Below are positions 54,948-64,000 of a DNA stretch of 64,000 nt, one piece after another (position 1 is the first letter of the stretch; every line of letters begins with the position of its first letter). The notes beneath the pieces are model-generated. The model was given only the letters and a program-made list of their open reading frames with translations, ran no database searches and was not told where the DNA came from. Made by a program: the position numbers and the translations under genes. The stretch is from Neoarius graeffei. Taxonomy: Eukaryota > Chordata > Actinopteri > Siluriformes > Ariidae. The stretch covers positions 61,728,559 through 61,792,558 of the forward strand of contig NC_083574.1 of assembly GCF_027579695.1 (NCBI RefSeq), written 5' to 3'.

Positions 54948-55067
54948 CTGTTAGCACGCAACATTTACCGCGTGAGGAGAATCAGCATGGCCATTCTGTA
55001 TACGCTGCAGTACATTAAGAGCTGCTTCCAGTGGGAGAGCACTCAGAGGAGCATCATTGCCTTCCTG
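54948..55067 (+). CDS. mctp2: mctp2 coding exon 16 (last in window)
   Basis: Acceptor CGCCCATTAG, donor CTG|GTAAGT, 40 codons. [33 protein letters not shown]: the amphipathic stretch before the first transmembrane helix. No further mctp2 exon was found up to 64000. Confidence 0.95.
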
Positions 55068-55626
55068 GTAAGTTCTCCAACTGATGTCTATAGCACGCCT
55101 CCATAGAGCCTTTACAGAAAAAAAAATTATCACTTATCTATGATTAAGAACATTTTATCTTCTCACTCTAAATCTGCAGTCAGAATAGATGTTTGCTGTT
55201 AATCTCTCCTTGCACAAATGGCATATATAAAGTGAGAGCAAACGACTGGCAGTGAAAAAGTCACCATTCTGGTGCAGTTTGCAATTTAGCCATGATTTAG
55301 TGTTTTAGCCTCGGCTGGATTTGCAGCTACATAAATGTAATTTAATTTTCTCAAGTAAATTAGGAATACAAAATTAAGTCTGTATTCACAACATTTTGTA
55401 CATAAAAAAACATTTGTTAATCTACTTTGTGTACCAAGCACTCCAATTTGCTGGAAACTTGTAATATAGCTAACTTGCTCATCAACAGTTAAAAACAAAA
55501 CAAACAAAAAAAACCCACACAAATATGAAACCTGCCATACCATCTTATCCAGCCTGCATTCCAAGATACCATTCTGTGATAGTGCATTAGGCTTCAGAGA
55601 TCGGTGCAAAAATGTGAAAATATCTT

Positions 55627-55997
55627 CATCTCATTATCTCTAGCCGCTTTATCCTGTTCTACAGGGTCGCAGGCAAGCTGGAGCCTATCCCAGCTGACTA
55701 CGGGCGAAAGGCGGGGTACACCCTGGACAAGTCGCCAGGTCATCACAGGGCTGACACATAGACACAGACTACCATTCACACTCACATTCACACCTACGCT
55801 CAATTTAGAGTCACCAGTTAACCTAACCTGCATGTCTTTGGACTGTGGGGGAAACCGGAGCACCCGGAGGAAACCCACGTGGACACGGGGAGAACAAGCA
55901 AACTCCACACAGAAAGGCCCTCGCCGGCCACGGGGATCGAACCCGGACCCTCTTGCTGTGAGGCGACAGCGCTAACCACTACACCACCGTGCCGCCC
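55627..55997 (-). mobile_element. Main-family SINE with target duplication
   Basis: 12-bp direct repeat TGAAAATATCTT at 55615-55626 and 55998-56009. Confidence 0.95.
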
Positions 55998-56034
55998 TGA
56001 AAATATCTTAAACACGGGAAAATGTATGTAATAT

Positions 56035-56150
56035 TTAAATAATATTGGCTGGCTTTGAGTGGTCTATCAGAGTCTTCGACTCGTTCAGTATCATGCTAGC
56101 TGAATGGAATATATCTGATAGACCATGAAAAAAAGCCAGCCTATATTATT
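56035..56150. repeat. Foldback repeat related to 38944-39130
   Basis: AATATTGGCTGGCTTT ... AGCTGAATGGAATATATCTG ... AAAGCCAGCCTATATTATT forms an inverted repeat and shares the ATATATTCCATTCAGC arm with the copy near 39 kb. Confidence 0.75.
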
Positions 56151-57340
56151 ATTATACACACTCTCTTCATATCAGCATTTTCAAAGGCCGACGCTAGCTT
56201 ACCCATGACTCGGCGATGTTAGCGTGGCAGTCCAGTTACCTTCCAGCCGGTGTAGTGTTAGCGAAGGCCAATGCTAGCGCAGTCAAGCCGAATAGTATTA
56301 TTATTTTCTCTATGTAGCTTACTTAGCTACTTTTAAAATCAACATCGACAACTCCACACAACGGAATGAACTGGCGGCCAAAATTCTCTCAAAATCTTCC
56401 ACTTTTAATGAAGCAAACCTCGTGACCATGTTGGTTTACAAACTGTCACAGTCACTCGCTAGCGCGGAAGTTTTACATCTCCGACGTGTCTCTTTTCCAG
56501 TTTTTCGATGTCCGTTGGTTTGTTTTTCTCTTGTAAATATGCATGAAGAATATATAATGAAGTTTTGGTAGCTTTTTAGGTGTTCAGCGTGTCTTTAGTT
56601 TCAGTTTTCAGTTTATTTATTTAGTGCTTAAACCTAGCACTGGATTAGCCTCGTCTTCCCTCTTTCCCGTCCGACAAAGAAATGATGGTGCGCATGTGCA
56701 ACAGAAAAATTTTGTCATTGGATCGTCACATCAGCTCCAATGTGTGACGTCATGTTGTCTTGACAACGTGCAATATTGTAACAATATTGCATGTTCATTC
56801 TCCATTGGGGAGAGTGGAGTAATACATGGAGGACAAGCGATATGATAACAATATTGCATGCCATCTTTAAACCCACTAGAAGGGAATCAAATACATGTTT
56901 TTATTTCATGGAAAAAGTGGCCCATATTTATAATATTTCTTTTTATGAGACTATTATAAATCAGATATTATTGACTTTGTTTTCGGTGCTTTTACACAGG
57001 CATCAACGTTTCTTATTCTACTGGCAGATAATTTTGTTTCTTCCTAGAAATAAATGTTCAAAATTAGTAAAATGTTCTGCCAAAGGAACAAGACTAGTTC
57101 AACCATGAAATGAATAAAAATGTCTAGAAATAGATTTAATAGGCATGCTTGGTTTATGATAATCTTATAGCAGGAAATACGAGATAGTTTTTTCAATATG
57201 ACTTCCAGATATTTCTGCTTGCTGTCATAGTGTATCATGAAAATTCATATATATATTCTCTGAAAAAGCCATTATACCTTCATAGCAGTTTTAGGTGTTT
57301 CTTAATGGAAAGTGTAAGTATTTTACATGAAAAAAACTAA
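56151..57340. other. Intron with degraded repeats
   Basis: Several GCTAGC-type short repeats (56190-56470) and a palindrome GCAATATTGTAACAATATTG (56770-56789). Family not recognised. Confidence 0.35.
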
Positions 57341-58469
57341 CCCTGCGTCCGAAATCACTCACTCATTCACTATTCACTACTTTCTATGCTATCTAGGGAA
57401 TTACTATATAGAGGACTATATAGTGAGCTCATTGGTAAAATGAAATAAAACAATTTTGGACACTACTCTGCCACGCCGTTATTTACTTCATTACTGTCGC
57501 ACAATTAAAACGTGTCCGCTCAGTCGGCTGGTGGGTTTTCAAAATAATAAATACATGCATGTACTTTTGTAATAAATCCATATTATACTCAGCGTATTTC
57601 CCACATTAATAAATACAAAGTACTGCTATGTCTTTCAGTTCTTTTAAATTAAGGCTGAATCCTTTCTTCTTTCCTGCTGCCTTTTATTAAATCACATTTG
57701 AGGCTTTTGATTAATTCCTCGTTCTGCACTGTAACTTTTATTCTTGTATTTTATCTCTCTTATTCTATTTTAGCTTTTTTTCTATTCTCTGACTATTTTT
57801 AATTATACTTGAACGTCTGTTTATAATGTGTTTCTTCCTCCGTCCATTTGCTTTTTTTTTTCTTTCAGCACGACCGCAATGCATGATGGTATATATTGCT
57901 TGGGTAGTGACCATCGGTTGTAGTGTACACTACTTTTCACGATGCATTGTGGGATGCTTTGAGTGCACTATTTATATAGGGTGTAATAATTCTCACTATA
58001 CATTCGGACAGGGCGGCACGGTGGTGTAGTGGTTAGCGCTGTCGCCTCACAGCAAGAAGGTCCGGGTTCAAGCCCCGTGGCCGGCGAGGGCCTTTCTGTG
58101 CAGAGTTTGCATGTTCTCCCCGTGTCCGCGTGGGTTTCCTCCGGGTGCTCCGGTTTCCCCCACAGTCCAAAGACATGCAGGTTAGGTTAACTGGTGACTC
58201 TAAATTGACCGTAGGTGTGAATGTGGGTGTGAATGGTTGTCTGTGTCTATGTGTCAGCCCTGTGATGACCTGGCGACTTGTCCAGGGTGTACCCCGCCTT
58301 TCGCCCGTAGTCAGCTGGGATAGGCTCCAGCTTGCCTGCGACCCTGTAGAACAGGATAAAGCGGCTAGAGATAATGAGATGAGATGAGACATTCGGACAG
58401 CGATACAAAACGGCGAACTCACTATATAGTCCGCTAGATAGTGAGCAGTGAGTGATTTCGGACACAGGG
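57341..58469. mobile_element. DNA transposon with terminal inverted repeats, non-autonomous
   Basis: CCCTGCGTCCGAAATCACTC at the left, GAGTGATTTCGGACACAGGG at the right. Similarity extends inward (ACTATATAG motifs). No transposase remains. Flanks TAA and TAC could be a worn 3-bp duplication, as in PIF/Harbinger; the class is uncertain. A SINE is nested inside. Confidence 0.8.
58011..58388 (+). mobile_element. Main-family SINE inside the 57341-58469 element
   Basis: Direct repeat ACATTCGGACA at 58000-58010 and 58389-58399. Confidence 0.95.
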
Positions 58470-58873
58470 TACGGTAAGTCTGTTGGCATCACCTTGGAAA
58501 GGCAAACTTTCTAGACTGCTTGGTCTTTATGTTTCATCAGCACAGTGAGTTGTTGGAAGCAGGACAGTGACTGAATTAAACAGAAAAAAGTTTGTAGAGG
58601 CTGATTAAAAAAAGAAAGATATGAACTGAAGGAGTTTTGTTTAAAGCAGTTCATGGCAAGTAAATGTGATCCTCCCACAAGTCTGCTGATGAAGCCTGGG
58701 AAAAGCCTGCTGTTGAGTTGGTTGCACTGTGAGTCAAATGGCCTTTTAATTGTGAACTAAGCAAAGTTTTGCTTGCAGAATTTCTTTGCAATGGGAAGTG
58801 TAAGACAGCTGTTCGAAGTTTAAAATAAAATAATTTCACTTTTGTAATTTTGCTAGTGCAAGTATTTAGAGGG

Positions 58874-59250
58874 GGCGGCACGGCGGTGTAGTGGTTAGCG
58901 CTGTCGCCTCACAGCAAGAAAGTCCGGGTTCGAGCCCCGTGGCCGGCGAGGGCCTTTCTGTGCGGAGTTTGCATGTTCTCCCCGTGTCCGCGTGGGTTTC
59001 CTCCGGGTGCTCCGGTTTTCCCCACAGTCCAAAGACATGCAGGTTAGGTTAACTGGTGACTCTAAATTGAGCGTAGGTGTGAATGTGAGTGTGAATGGTT
59101 GTCTGTGTCTATGTGTCAGCCCTGTGATGACCTGGCGACTTGTCCAGGGTGTACCCCGCCTTTCGCCCGTAGTCAGCTGGGATAGGCTCCAGCTTGCCTG
59201 CGACCCTGTAGGACAGGATAAAGTGGCTAGAGATAATGAGATGAGATGAG
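58874..59250 (+). mobile_element. Main-family SINE with target duplication
   Basis: 14-bp direct repeat AAGTATTTAGAGGG at 58860-58873 and 59251-59264. Very close to consensus. Confidence 0.96.
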
Positions 59251-59565
59251 AAGTATTTAGAGGGACTTCATTTACGGTTCGCACACAACATAGTGCAGCT
59301 CTACCTTTGTGGCATGCTGCACAGTCCCAGAGCTTGTCCTTGCCGTGTTCCAGAAGCCTACGGAGTGTGCTGCGCCACGCTAGTTGGGCAGGTATTTTTA
59401 GACTCAAGGCTTTCTAGGAGCTGGGACTTCAATCTGCAATCTCCTCTGTGCTGCTGGAATGAACAACGCTCCCTGGAGGTAAAGTGTTAAAGGGTGGTGG
59501 GCCTGGACACCTGGGAAGAGAAAGATGGAGAAAGGATGTTCGAAAGAAAAATATATAGGTATATA

Positions 59566-59749
59566 CACTTACTAGCCAGTTTATTAGGAACACCATACTT
59601 ATACTGGGCAGGACTCCCTCATGTTGGCCATTCTCCTCTGACCTCTCCTCCACCTATATCCGCATCATTTTATAGTAGACTGGATAATCGGATCAATGAG
59701 CAGGTGTGCAGTACAAAGGACAAGGACCTAATAAAGTGACCAATGAGTG
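59566..59749. mobile_element. Short TA-flanked MITE (mariner-like ends)
   Basis: CACTTACTAGCCAGTTTATT at the left and AATAAAGTGACCAATGAGTG at the right are inverted repeats, with TA on both sides. No coding capacity. A common fish MITE type. Confidence 0.85.
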
Positions 59750-59848
59750 TAGACCCATAACCAAAGGCTGTTATTACATACTGATAAAACAATAGTCACT
59801 GACACACGTGGAAAGACTGATCTCTCTTTGCCTGTAATGCCTTGGGTC

Positions 59849-61135
59849 CAGGCGCGGTTTTAAGGGGTGGCAAAAGGTGGCAGTTGCCACTGTAAAAATA
59901 TGTCTTGCCACCATAGTTGCCCCCCTATTTCATCTCATCTCATCTCATCTCATCTCATTATCTCTAGCCGCTTTATCCTGTTCTACAGGGTCGCAGGCAA
60001 GCTGGAGCCTATCCCAGCTGACTACGGGCGAAAGGCGGGGTACACCCTGGACAAGTCGCCAGGTCATCACAGGGCCGACACATAGACACAGACAACCATT
60101 CACATTCACACCTACGGTCAATTTAGAGTCACCAGTTAACCTAACCTGCATGTCTTTGGACTGTGGGGGAAACCGGAGCACCCGGAGGAAACCCACGTGG
60201 ACATGGGGAGAACATGCAAACTCCACACAGAAAGGCCCTCGCCGGCCACGGGGCTCGAACCCGGACCTTCTTGCTGTGAGGCGACAGCGCTAACCACTAC
60301 ACCACCGTGCCGTTCCCCCCATTTTAAAAAGAATTATTTATTAAAACACATTTTTGAAATTCAATTATCTATCTACAGAGATACTAAGCCCTCATCTCAT
60401 CTCTACCTACCGTTATTTATGTTATTTCACACCCCACCCCACCCCCGGAATTTTGAAATGGTTTCACCCAGAGAGAGACGTTCTTCTGTTATGATTCTTC
60501 TGAATGCTCAACTTCTGATGAAGCAATGTCATTGGTTGGATGTATGGAGTGCTGTCTCGCTAGGTTGCGGTAGTAGCTATACCTCTAAGTTATGTTTTAC
60601 TTTCTGTGTATGCGAGGCAACGAAATGAAAGCTAATAGTTTTGTAAAGTGATAGGCTTTAGAAAGTAAACAACTTGTGTGTTGTGTGTTAGCATTACTAG
60701 AAGGTCAGCCTAGCTCGCGTTTTCGCCTGTGTGCTATTCAGTTTAGTGATATACTTAATTTGTTTCTTTTAGTTTTACGTAAATCGAGGATGAACACATC
60801 TGTATAAGTTTGAAGTCTTCATTAAAGATCCACAATCTAAACCGTTCGCTATCTGTCTATTTTTTGATACATCGCTAGGGCAGAATAGTTCCATTCATTG
60901 CTTGGGAATATACTTTCAGAAAAGATGGTTTAGATGGTTGAATCCGTTTTCCTTGATGGTACAATAGCTGAATACATATTTGACAAGATGACTTGATTGT
61001 GAGTCTTTCTTGAGCGTAAGTAAAAATGATTTCTACGATTTGCATAAACTGCTGCATCGACAACCTATGCCCCCCTCCTGGAACCTATGCCCCTCCTTTG
61101 CCACCCTAAGGAAAAAATCTCTGGAGCCGCCACTG
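59849..61135. mobile_element. hAT-like non-autonomous transposon
   Basis: The 5' end CAGGCGCGGTTTTAAGGGGT and the 3' end (reverse complement CAGTGGCGGCTCCAGAG...) share GGTGGCAAA further in. The exact 8-bp direct repeat CTTGGGTC at 59841-59848 and 61136-61143 matches the hAT target-site length. No transposase remains. A SINE is nested at 59931-60312. Confidence 0.85.
59931..60312 (-). mobile_element. Main-family SINE inside the hAT-like element
   Basis: Begins with a CATCTCATCTCATC tail and ends with the complement of the head (GTGCCGTTCCCCCC). Flanks CCCCCTATTT and CCCCCATTT are a near-duplicate. Not a separate gene despite a 138-codon frame. Confidence 0.92.
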
Positions 61136-61143
61136 CTTGGGTC

Positions 61144-62360
61144 CACTTTGCAGGAGAGGTCACTGCATATCGAAACAATATTTTTCTGATGTTGAATATT
61201 CCTATGAAGAAACAGATCCAGATAGGATTGGTCTCTTTCCGGATGTCGACAGCTCACCGAATAGTTTGAAAGTGATGTAAATCGTATGCTTATCCCCTTT
61301 TCAGTCGCCAGCCTACTTAACACAGAAATTTGGACTGATGTGTAAGAAAGTGCTCTTCACCATCATCTTTTGTAAGAATGCTGTTTCATCTTGCCAGTAC
61401 AATTCTGCAGCTTGTGGTGGATCAGCATTGACACATTGTGGTTTTTGTACTTAATTCATCACTCATCTGTAAGTCTTAAGGATGGAAGTAACTAAGCTCC
61501 TGAGCCACATCTGGCCAGATGGACTCTGCCTGCTTTTCTGATGTGCATAATTAGACCAAACTGAGCATCTTTCCTCTGAAATCTGTGTTCCAGGCTATAT
61601 CACACATGAACCTGGCTATAATATACATTACAATGCATTATTTATAGAGCAGCTGGATTTCACAGTTCTTACGCTGTCACCATTTTACTCTTATAATGCA
61701 TTCACCACAGTGTGGTTTGTCTGTCCGGTGCTATAGGCTCTGGCAGCCACGTCTGTTCCTGGAACACAAATTTGCCCAGCTGCTGGAAATCCCCAAGAGG
61801 GTGATGCTGACCTCCTCACAGGATAGAGCTTATACCCAGTCCCTCTCCCAGCTTGTCTCCTTTTTTTGTTATCCACGCACAGATATTTCAATGCATATGC
61901 TTCATAAAGTGCACTTCTATGTGATCATGCAGACTAAGCACACGTAGTAACACTAGCGTTGATATTTTGTATATGTGGTGTGTTTTCAGTGGAGATTGCA
62001 ATGTTTTCACTCAGAAGCCTCTTATAAAAACTGCTTTATACGTCGATGCTATGAATACAGTGCCGATTGCGACTGAAGGCGAAGCCTTTGGGCAGCAGGT
62101 CATGGGAAGCTCTGACAGACTTTGCTTCGAGTGTGTACTTCAGCGTGGAGTTTATTGTGTGTAGTAATGGTGCATAATTCTCAGTGGAAGTGGATGTGGA
62201 CCTTTTGAAGTTCTTCTCCATATTAAACCATGGCATTCTAGGTAAAAATAGGAACCAGCTCATTAGATAATCCTGAAAGTCCTTTGTCTGTGTATGAGGA
62301 AAAACATCTGGTGAACGCTTAGAAGGTGTCTGCAGCCCTGCAAACTGAAAAACTAGGAAT
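61144..62360. other. mctp2 intron, nothing recognised
   Basis: No repeats or exon-like segments with family motifs found. Confidence 0.45.
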
Positions 62361-62372
62361 ATAATTTATCAC

Positions 62373-62751
62373 GGCGGCACGGTGGTGTAGTGGTTAGTGC
62401 TGTCGCCTCACAGCAAGAAGGTCCGGGTTCGAGCCCCGTGGCCGGCGAGGGCCTTTCTGTGTGGAGTTTGCATGTTCTCCCCGTGTCCGCGTGGGTTTCC
62501 TCCGGGTGCTCCGGTTTCCCCCACAGTCCAAAGACATGCAGGTTAGGTTAACTGGTGACTCTAAATTGACCGTAGGTGTGAATGTGAGTGTGAATGGTTG
62601 TCTGTGTCTGTGTGTCAGCCCTGTGATGACCTGGTGACTTGTCCAGGGTGTACCCCGCCTTTCGCCCGTAGTCAGCTGGGATAGGCTCCAGCTTGCCTGC
62701 GACCCTGTAAAGGATAAAGCGGCTAGAGATAATGAGATGAGATGAGATGAG
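62373..62751 (+). mobile_element. Main-family SINE with target duplication
   Basis: 12-bp direct repeat ATAATTTATCAC at 62361-62372 and 62752-62763. Confidence 0.96.
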
Positions 62752-62814
62752 ATAATTTATCACTTGTTTATCTTCTGGTAATGAGTCTAGAAATTGCTCC
62801 TTGAAGAACACACT

Positions 62815-62815
62815 G

Positions 62816-62849
<34 letters not shown>
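62815..62849 (+). repeat. (TG)n(AG)n microsatellite
   Basis: GTGTGT run followed by AGAGAG. Confidence 0.85.
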
Positions 62850-62906
62850 TAAAAAATTTATAAAATGCCACTTTTTTTAGATGTTAGATGTGGCTTTTTC
62901 TCAGAC

Positions 62907-62908
<2 letters not shown>

Positions 62909-62947
<39 letters not shown>
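62909..62947 (+). repeat. (GA)n microsatellite
   Basis: About 19 GA units. Confidence 0.92.
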
Positions 62948-62948
<1 letters not shown>

Positions 62949-63358
62949 ACTGGGGACTGTCGGGGTCAGCCAGAGTTCCTTTCTGCATTGCCCACTTCGG
63001 CCTGCAGATGGCGTTATAGTACTACCAAATAAATACATAGCATGTATTGTTCCATTATCGCAAGAGGAACGTGTGAAGGCTTTTCTGGCAATGAACAGGA
63101 GAAAATCTTCCTGTCTTTATCCACGTAGAATGAAAATTTGTTTTACAGGCTAAATGAGTTGTGCGTTATACAGACAAATTGCACTTCCTCCTGACCTGAA
63201 AATTCCTTAGCATGTATGATGCGGTCAAAAGAAGGGTGGAAGAAGGAGGTGCATGCTTTACTGTCATTAGTGTGCTTTAAGTATTTAAGTGATATGAATA
63301 TTTTAACACGTTAGTTTGCTTTGGCTGTCAGTAGTCGTGACCGGAAAGGAAAACCTGT

Positions 63359-63359
63359 T

Positions 63360-63395
<36 letters not shown>
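63359..63395 (+). repeat. (TG)n(AG)n microsatellite
   Basis: Short TG run followed by about 12 AG units. Confidence 0.88.
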
Positions 63396-63845
63396 GGTTC
63401 TTTTCGACACTGCCAGGTAGCAAGCGGTTTAGACATCATTTGACAGGCTGTGAAATGCTGATTGCTTCACATCACAGACTGTAAAGATGGCATCTGATGA
63501 ATGTTTGATGTCGTGCAGCTGTAAACACAGTTGGCAGCCATGATGGAGGGTTTTCTCTCTGTCTGTTTCGCTCTCTGTTTCTCTGAGCTGACAGGATGAG
63601 AACCAAAGAGGGTCAGAGTCACAGTGCAGCTTCAGTTTGAGCCTTAAATTGACTTATTTGGACTGTCATAATCGATTCAATTAACACTATAACCACCATC
63701 ACGCTGTTTAATTCACTAGTAACTACGAAGTGTGTGGCCTTTTAAAGGCAGAGCTGTATGAGCAAATCCTTTATCTGTATGATATTCGTCTTTGCTTTTC
63801 AAGTTTGAAAGTTTGCCAAGTGGTTCAGCCTTGACAGTTGGATTG

Positions 63846-63846
<1 letters not shown>

Positions 63847-63915
<69 letters not shown>
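63847..63915 (+). repeat. (TG)n microsatellite
   Basis: About 34 uninterrupted TG units near the window end. Confidence 0.95.
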
Positions 63916-63916
<1 letters not shown>

Positions 63917-64000
63917 CCTCTTGGCAAAAGGCTTTGGGCGCTTCAGGGACCTGTCATTGAGTCAGAGAGTTTTTATGTTGTGGATATGACAGGCAGAAGG

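Larger units (their letters stand above)
31787..55067 (+). other. mctp2: mctp2 gene, 16 coding exons (3' end outside window)
   Basis: MCTP2 is an ER-associated protein with three C2 domains and two C-terminal membrane spans. The exons listed separately join in consistent phase to 774 codons. Residues 1-262: basic, disordered N-terminus with RRSISVPDLF. C2A about 278-395: GTSDPYVKF and YDRDLRSRDFMG supply the Asp residues of calcium loops. C2B about 433-550: loops lack Asp (GGQGDVFVRIKLG). C2C about 588-700: [12 protein letters not shown] and [12 protein letters not shown] keep them. Residues 735-774 ([11 protein letters not shown]) lead to the first membrane span, whose exon is after 64000. 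MCTP2 is preferred over MCTP1 by remembered similarity (LLTI-LKEGR, CFQWEST) and by a MEF2A neighbour; MCTP1 remains possible. Confidence 0.88.

Noticed and set aside
58895..59407. 170-codon minus-strand ORF
   Set aside because: SINE read-through; the frame is open only because the SINE body has few stops.
61690..61950. Possible further mctp2 exon near 61728
   Set aside because: The expected next residues (a hydrophobic membrane span) are absent, and the frame has no acceptor in phase.
5783..62751. tRNA genes predicted by A and B boxes
   Set aside because: The boxes belong to SINE heads that continue into a common 300-bp body with target duplications; they are not functional tRNAs.

Overview
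This is a piece of a vertebrate nuclear genome, almost certainly a ray-finned (teleost) fish. The genes have introns with GT/AG boundaries. The window is saturated with fish-type repeats: many copies of one tRNA-derived SINE, several Tc1-like transposons, a 3' fragment of an L2-like LINE, and a Ty3/gypsy element. A catfish-like genome is possible from the SINE and Tc1 types, but that is only an impression. No rRNA or functional tRNA genes, CRISPR arrays or operons are present.

Two host genes are supported, both on the + strand. Bases 786-1122 are the last coding exon of a MEF2A-type transcription factor, followed by about 3.4 kb of probable 3' UTR ending near an AATAAA at 4537. Bases 31787-55067 hold 16 consecutive coding exons of an MCTP2-type protein (multiple C2 domains plus transmembrane region). 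Splice phases join without conflict into 774 codons, covering the basic N-terminus, three C2 domains and the stretch leading to the membrane anchor. The transmembrane exons lie beyond 64000, so the gene is incomplete. Its 5' non-coding exon(s) must lie upstream of 31787; one candidate donor is near 11237.

The rest is mobile-element archaeology. 1-635: Tc1-like 3' fragment in a mef2a intron. 5.1-10.6 kb: SINE copies, an L2-like LINE inserted in a SINE, and a SINE inserted in a Tc1 relic. 11.9-13.0 kb: a GACTC-rich repeat carrying a CpG-rich MITE. 14.7-16.3 kb: a dispersed repeat and a 180-bp tandem repeat. 18.3-20.65 kb: a degenerate minisatellite split by SINEs. 20.86-23.13 kb: GATC-dense arrays. 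23.1-26.8 kb (- strand): a decayed Ty3/gypsy element with integrase ahead of reverse transcriptase (Gmr1-like order). 27-34 kb: three Tc1-like elements plus a deletion derivative. 35.8-42.7 kb: a second CpG MITE, two rearranged Tc1 copies, a near-perfect hairpin and one nearly intact Tc1 transposase. Inside mctp2 introns: a THAP-encoding TTAA-flanked (Kolobok-like) element at 52.4-53.8 kb, a terminal-inverted-repeat element at 57.3-58.5 kb, a hAT-like element with 8-bp target duplication at 59.8-61.1 kb, and many SINEs with clear target-site duplications.

I found no convincing new biological system. The best leads are the THAP element, the hairpin with its neighbouring small ORF, the GATC arrays, and the repeated breakpoint in the Tc1 copies. 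All coordinates and boundaries were read by eye, without alignment software.
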